Assembly (NCBI GenBank): GCA_009773665.1 | Contig: WSYE01000007.1 | Location: 31,908-95,907 of the forward strand | Length of the DNA: 64,000 bases | Direction: 5' to 3' | Origin: Desulfovibrionaceae bacterium | Lineage (GTDB): Bacteria > Desulfobacterota > Desulfovibrionia > Desulfovibrionales > Desulfovibrionaceae | Shown here: in pieces, positions 63,368 to 64,000 of the stretch | How the letters are laid out: each line of letters begins with the position of its first letter | How positions within the stretch are numbered: position 1 is the first letter of the stretch | The notes under the pieces: model-generated | The model's database searches: none | What the model saw: the letters and a program-made list of their open reading frames with translations, nothing else | Told to the model about the DNA's origin: nothing | Made by a program: the position numbers and the translations under genes

Positions 63368-64000
63368 ATGCATGACAATTCGCGCCCTCTGCATCCCAAT
63401 CAATTCAGCACTCTTCGCGCGTGCCTTTTGCCTCTTGTTCTCTTCTTTGCCCTGACCCTCCATGCCACCCTATCTTTCGGCGCAGACGCTGCACTCACTG
63501 ATCTTGAACGATATTACATCGAGACATATGGCGAAATCTTGCTTTGCGCCGATCCGGACTGGGTGCCTTTTGAATCCATAAACGAACGCGGTGAGCATCA
63601 AGGCATCGCAGCCGATCTGCTGAAGCTCGTTTCCGATAGGACTGGCGTCAGGTTCAAACTCGTTCCGACGAAATCATGGGAAGAGAGTCTGGACTATTCC
63701 AAGACAGGCAGGTGCAAGGCCCTGAGCTTTCTAAACGAGACGCCAAAACGAAAAGAGTGGCTCGTGTTCAGCGACCCCATCTTCACGGACGTCAATGTCT
63801 TCATTACGAGAGAGGAGCACTCCTTCATCTCCGACCCAGGGGCGCTGACCGGAGAGACGCTCGTGCTGCCGAAGGGCACGGCCATGGAGGAGTTCATACG
63901 CAAGGACTACCCCAACATCCGCATCATCGTCGTCGATTCGGAAGCGCAGGCTCTGCAAATGGTTTCCGAGCGCAAGGCAGACATGACTATGCGCTCTCTT
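63368..64000 (+). CDS. Protein with periplasmic SBP_bac_3 domain (partial, 3' end outside)
   Basis: 211 residues visible, open to the window edge. Signal peptide (LLPLVLFFALTLHATLSFGA), then an SBP_bac_3 lobe: ILLCADPDWVPFESINERGE, HQGIAADLLKLVSDRTG, VFSDPIFTDVNVFITRE, TLVLPKGTAMEEF, SEAQALQMVSERKADMT. When such a domain starts a protein in bacteria like this, a membrane helix and a histidine kinase or diguanylate cyclase usually follow, so this may be the sensor part of a signalling protein; a free binding protein is the alternative. Confidence 0.85.
   Translation, partial: MHDNSRPLHPNQFSTLRACLLPLVLFFALTLHATLSFGADAALTDLERYYIETYGEILLCADPDWVPFESINERGEHQGIAADLLKLVSDRTGVRFKLVPTKSWEESLDYSKTGRCKALSFLNETPKRKEWLVFSDPIFTDVNVFITREEHSFISDPGALTGETLVLPKGTAMEEFIRKDYPNIRIIVVDSEAQALQMVSERKADMTMRSL

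Noticed and set aside
63047..63463. 138-codon minus-strand frame before the last gene
   Set aside because: Its N-terminus is antisense to the signal peptide region of the last gene and no family is recognised.

Overview
The window looks like chromosome of a GC-rich anaerobic delta-proteobacterium, most probably a Desulfovibrionaceae sulfate reducer. This is inferred from gene content: a PerR-rubrerythrin pair, bacteriohemerythrin, an aldo/keto reductase with two C-terminal 4Fe-4S clusters, a larC-larE-larB nickel-pincer operon, a Crp/Fnr regulator divergent from a polyferredoxin, many Cache/PAS histidine kinases, and the fliJ/MotE-like and truA neighbourhoods. No rRNA is present and only one tRNA gene was found.

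Layout. 0-6 kb: a partial gene, an AraC regulator, a SUI1/YciH translation factor and a class D beta-lactamase lipoprotein, with the same AT-rich palindromic element placed just behind two stop codons; a sensor kinase broken by a deletion/frameshift in its PAS domain; a DHCW-motif cupin and an EamA transporter. 6-14 kb: small proteins, the PerR/rubrerythrin peroxide-stress unit, a large MscS channel and an intact paralogous Cache/PAS kinase. 14-20 kb: AraC regulator divergent from an aldo/keto reductase, then larC-larE-larB. 20-24 kb: purT with a structured leader, hemerythrin, a LysR remnant next to a MITE-like palindrome, a secreted PAP2 phosphatase and a TylF-like methyltransferase. 24-29 kb: an orphan gene behind a Fur-like palindrome and two Tat-exported metallophosphoesterases.

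29-35 kb is accessory: an orphan VgrG whose tail carries 14-residue repeats, facing six small secreted proteins on the other strand, one of which resembles PliG-type g-lysozyme inhibitors. 35-38 kb is a 7TM-DISM kinase/NarL-type regulator pair. From 38.05 to 42.72 kb a 53-bp direct repeat (the 3' part of tRNA-Ala(GGC)) brackets a 4.7-kb island without a recognisable integrase; it holds a chemotaxis receptor and two secreted unknowns. 43-47 kb has DppB/DppC-type permeases, a dense block of palindromic repeats, and recN. 47-52.4 kb is a membrane-protein, glycosyltransferase and methyltransferase cluster for a surface glycan. 52.4-55 kb holds a polyferredoxin and Crp/Fnr regulator around an FNR-type box. 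55-60 kb is flagellar and tRNA-modification genes interrupted by one strikingly AT-rich gene of unknown function. 60-64 kb has a RelE/RHH toxin-antitoxin pair, panC, metK and the start of a gene with a periplasmic solute-binding domain.

The most interesting points are the VgrG/secreted-protein neighbourhood with a lysozyme-inhibitor-like member, the integrase-less tRNA island with a mosaic receptor gene, and the alien AT-rich gene inside a flagellar/housekeeping locus.
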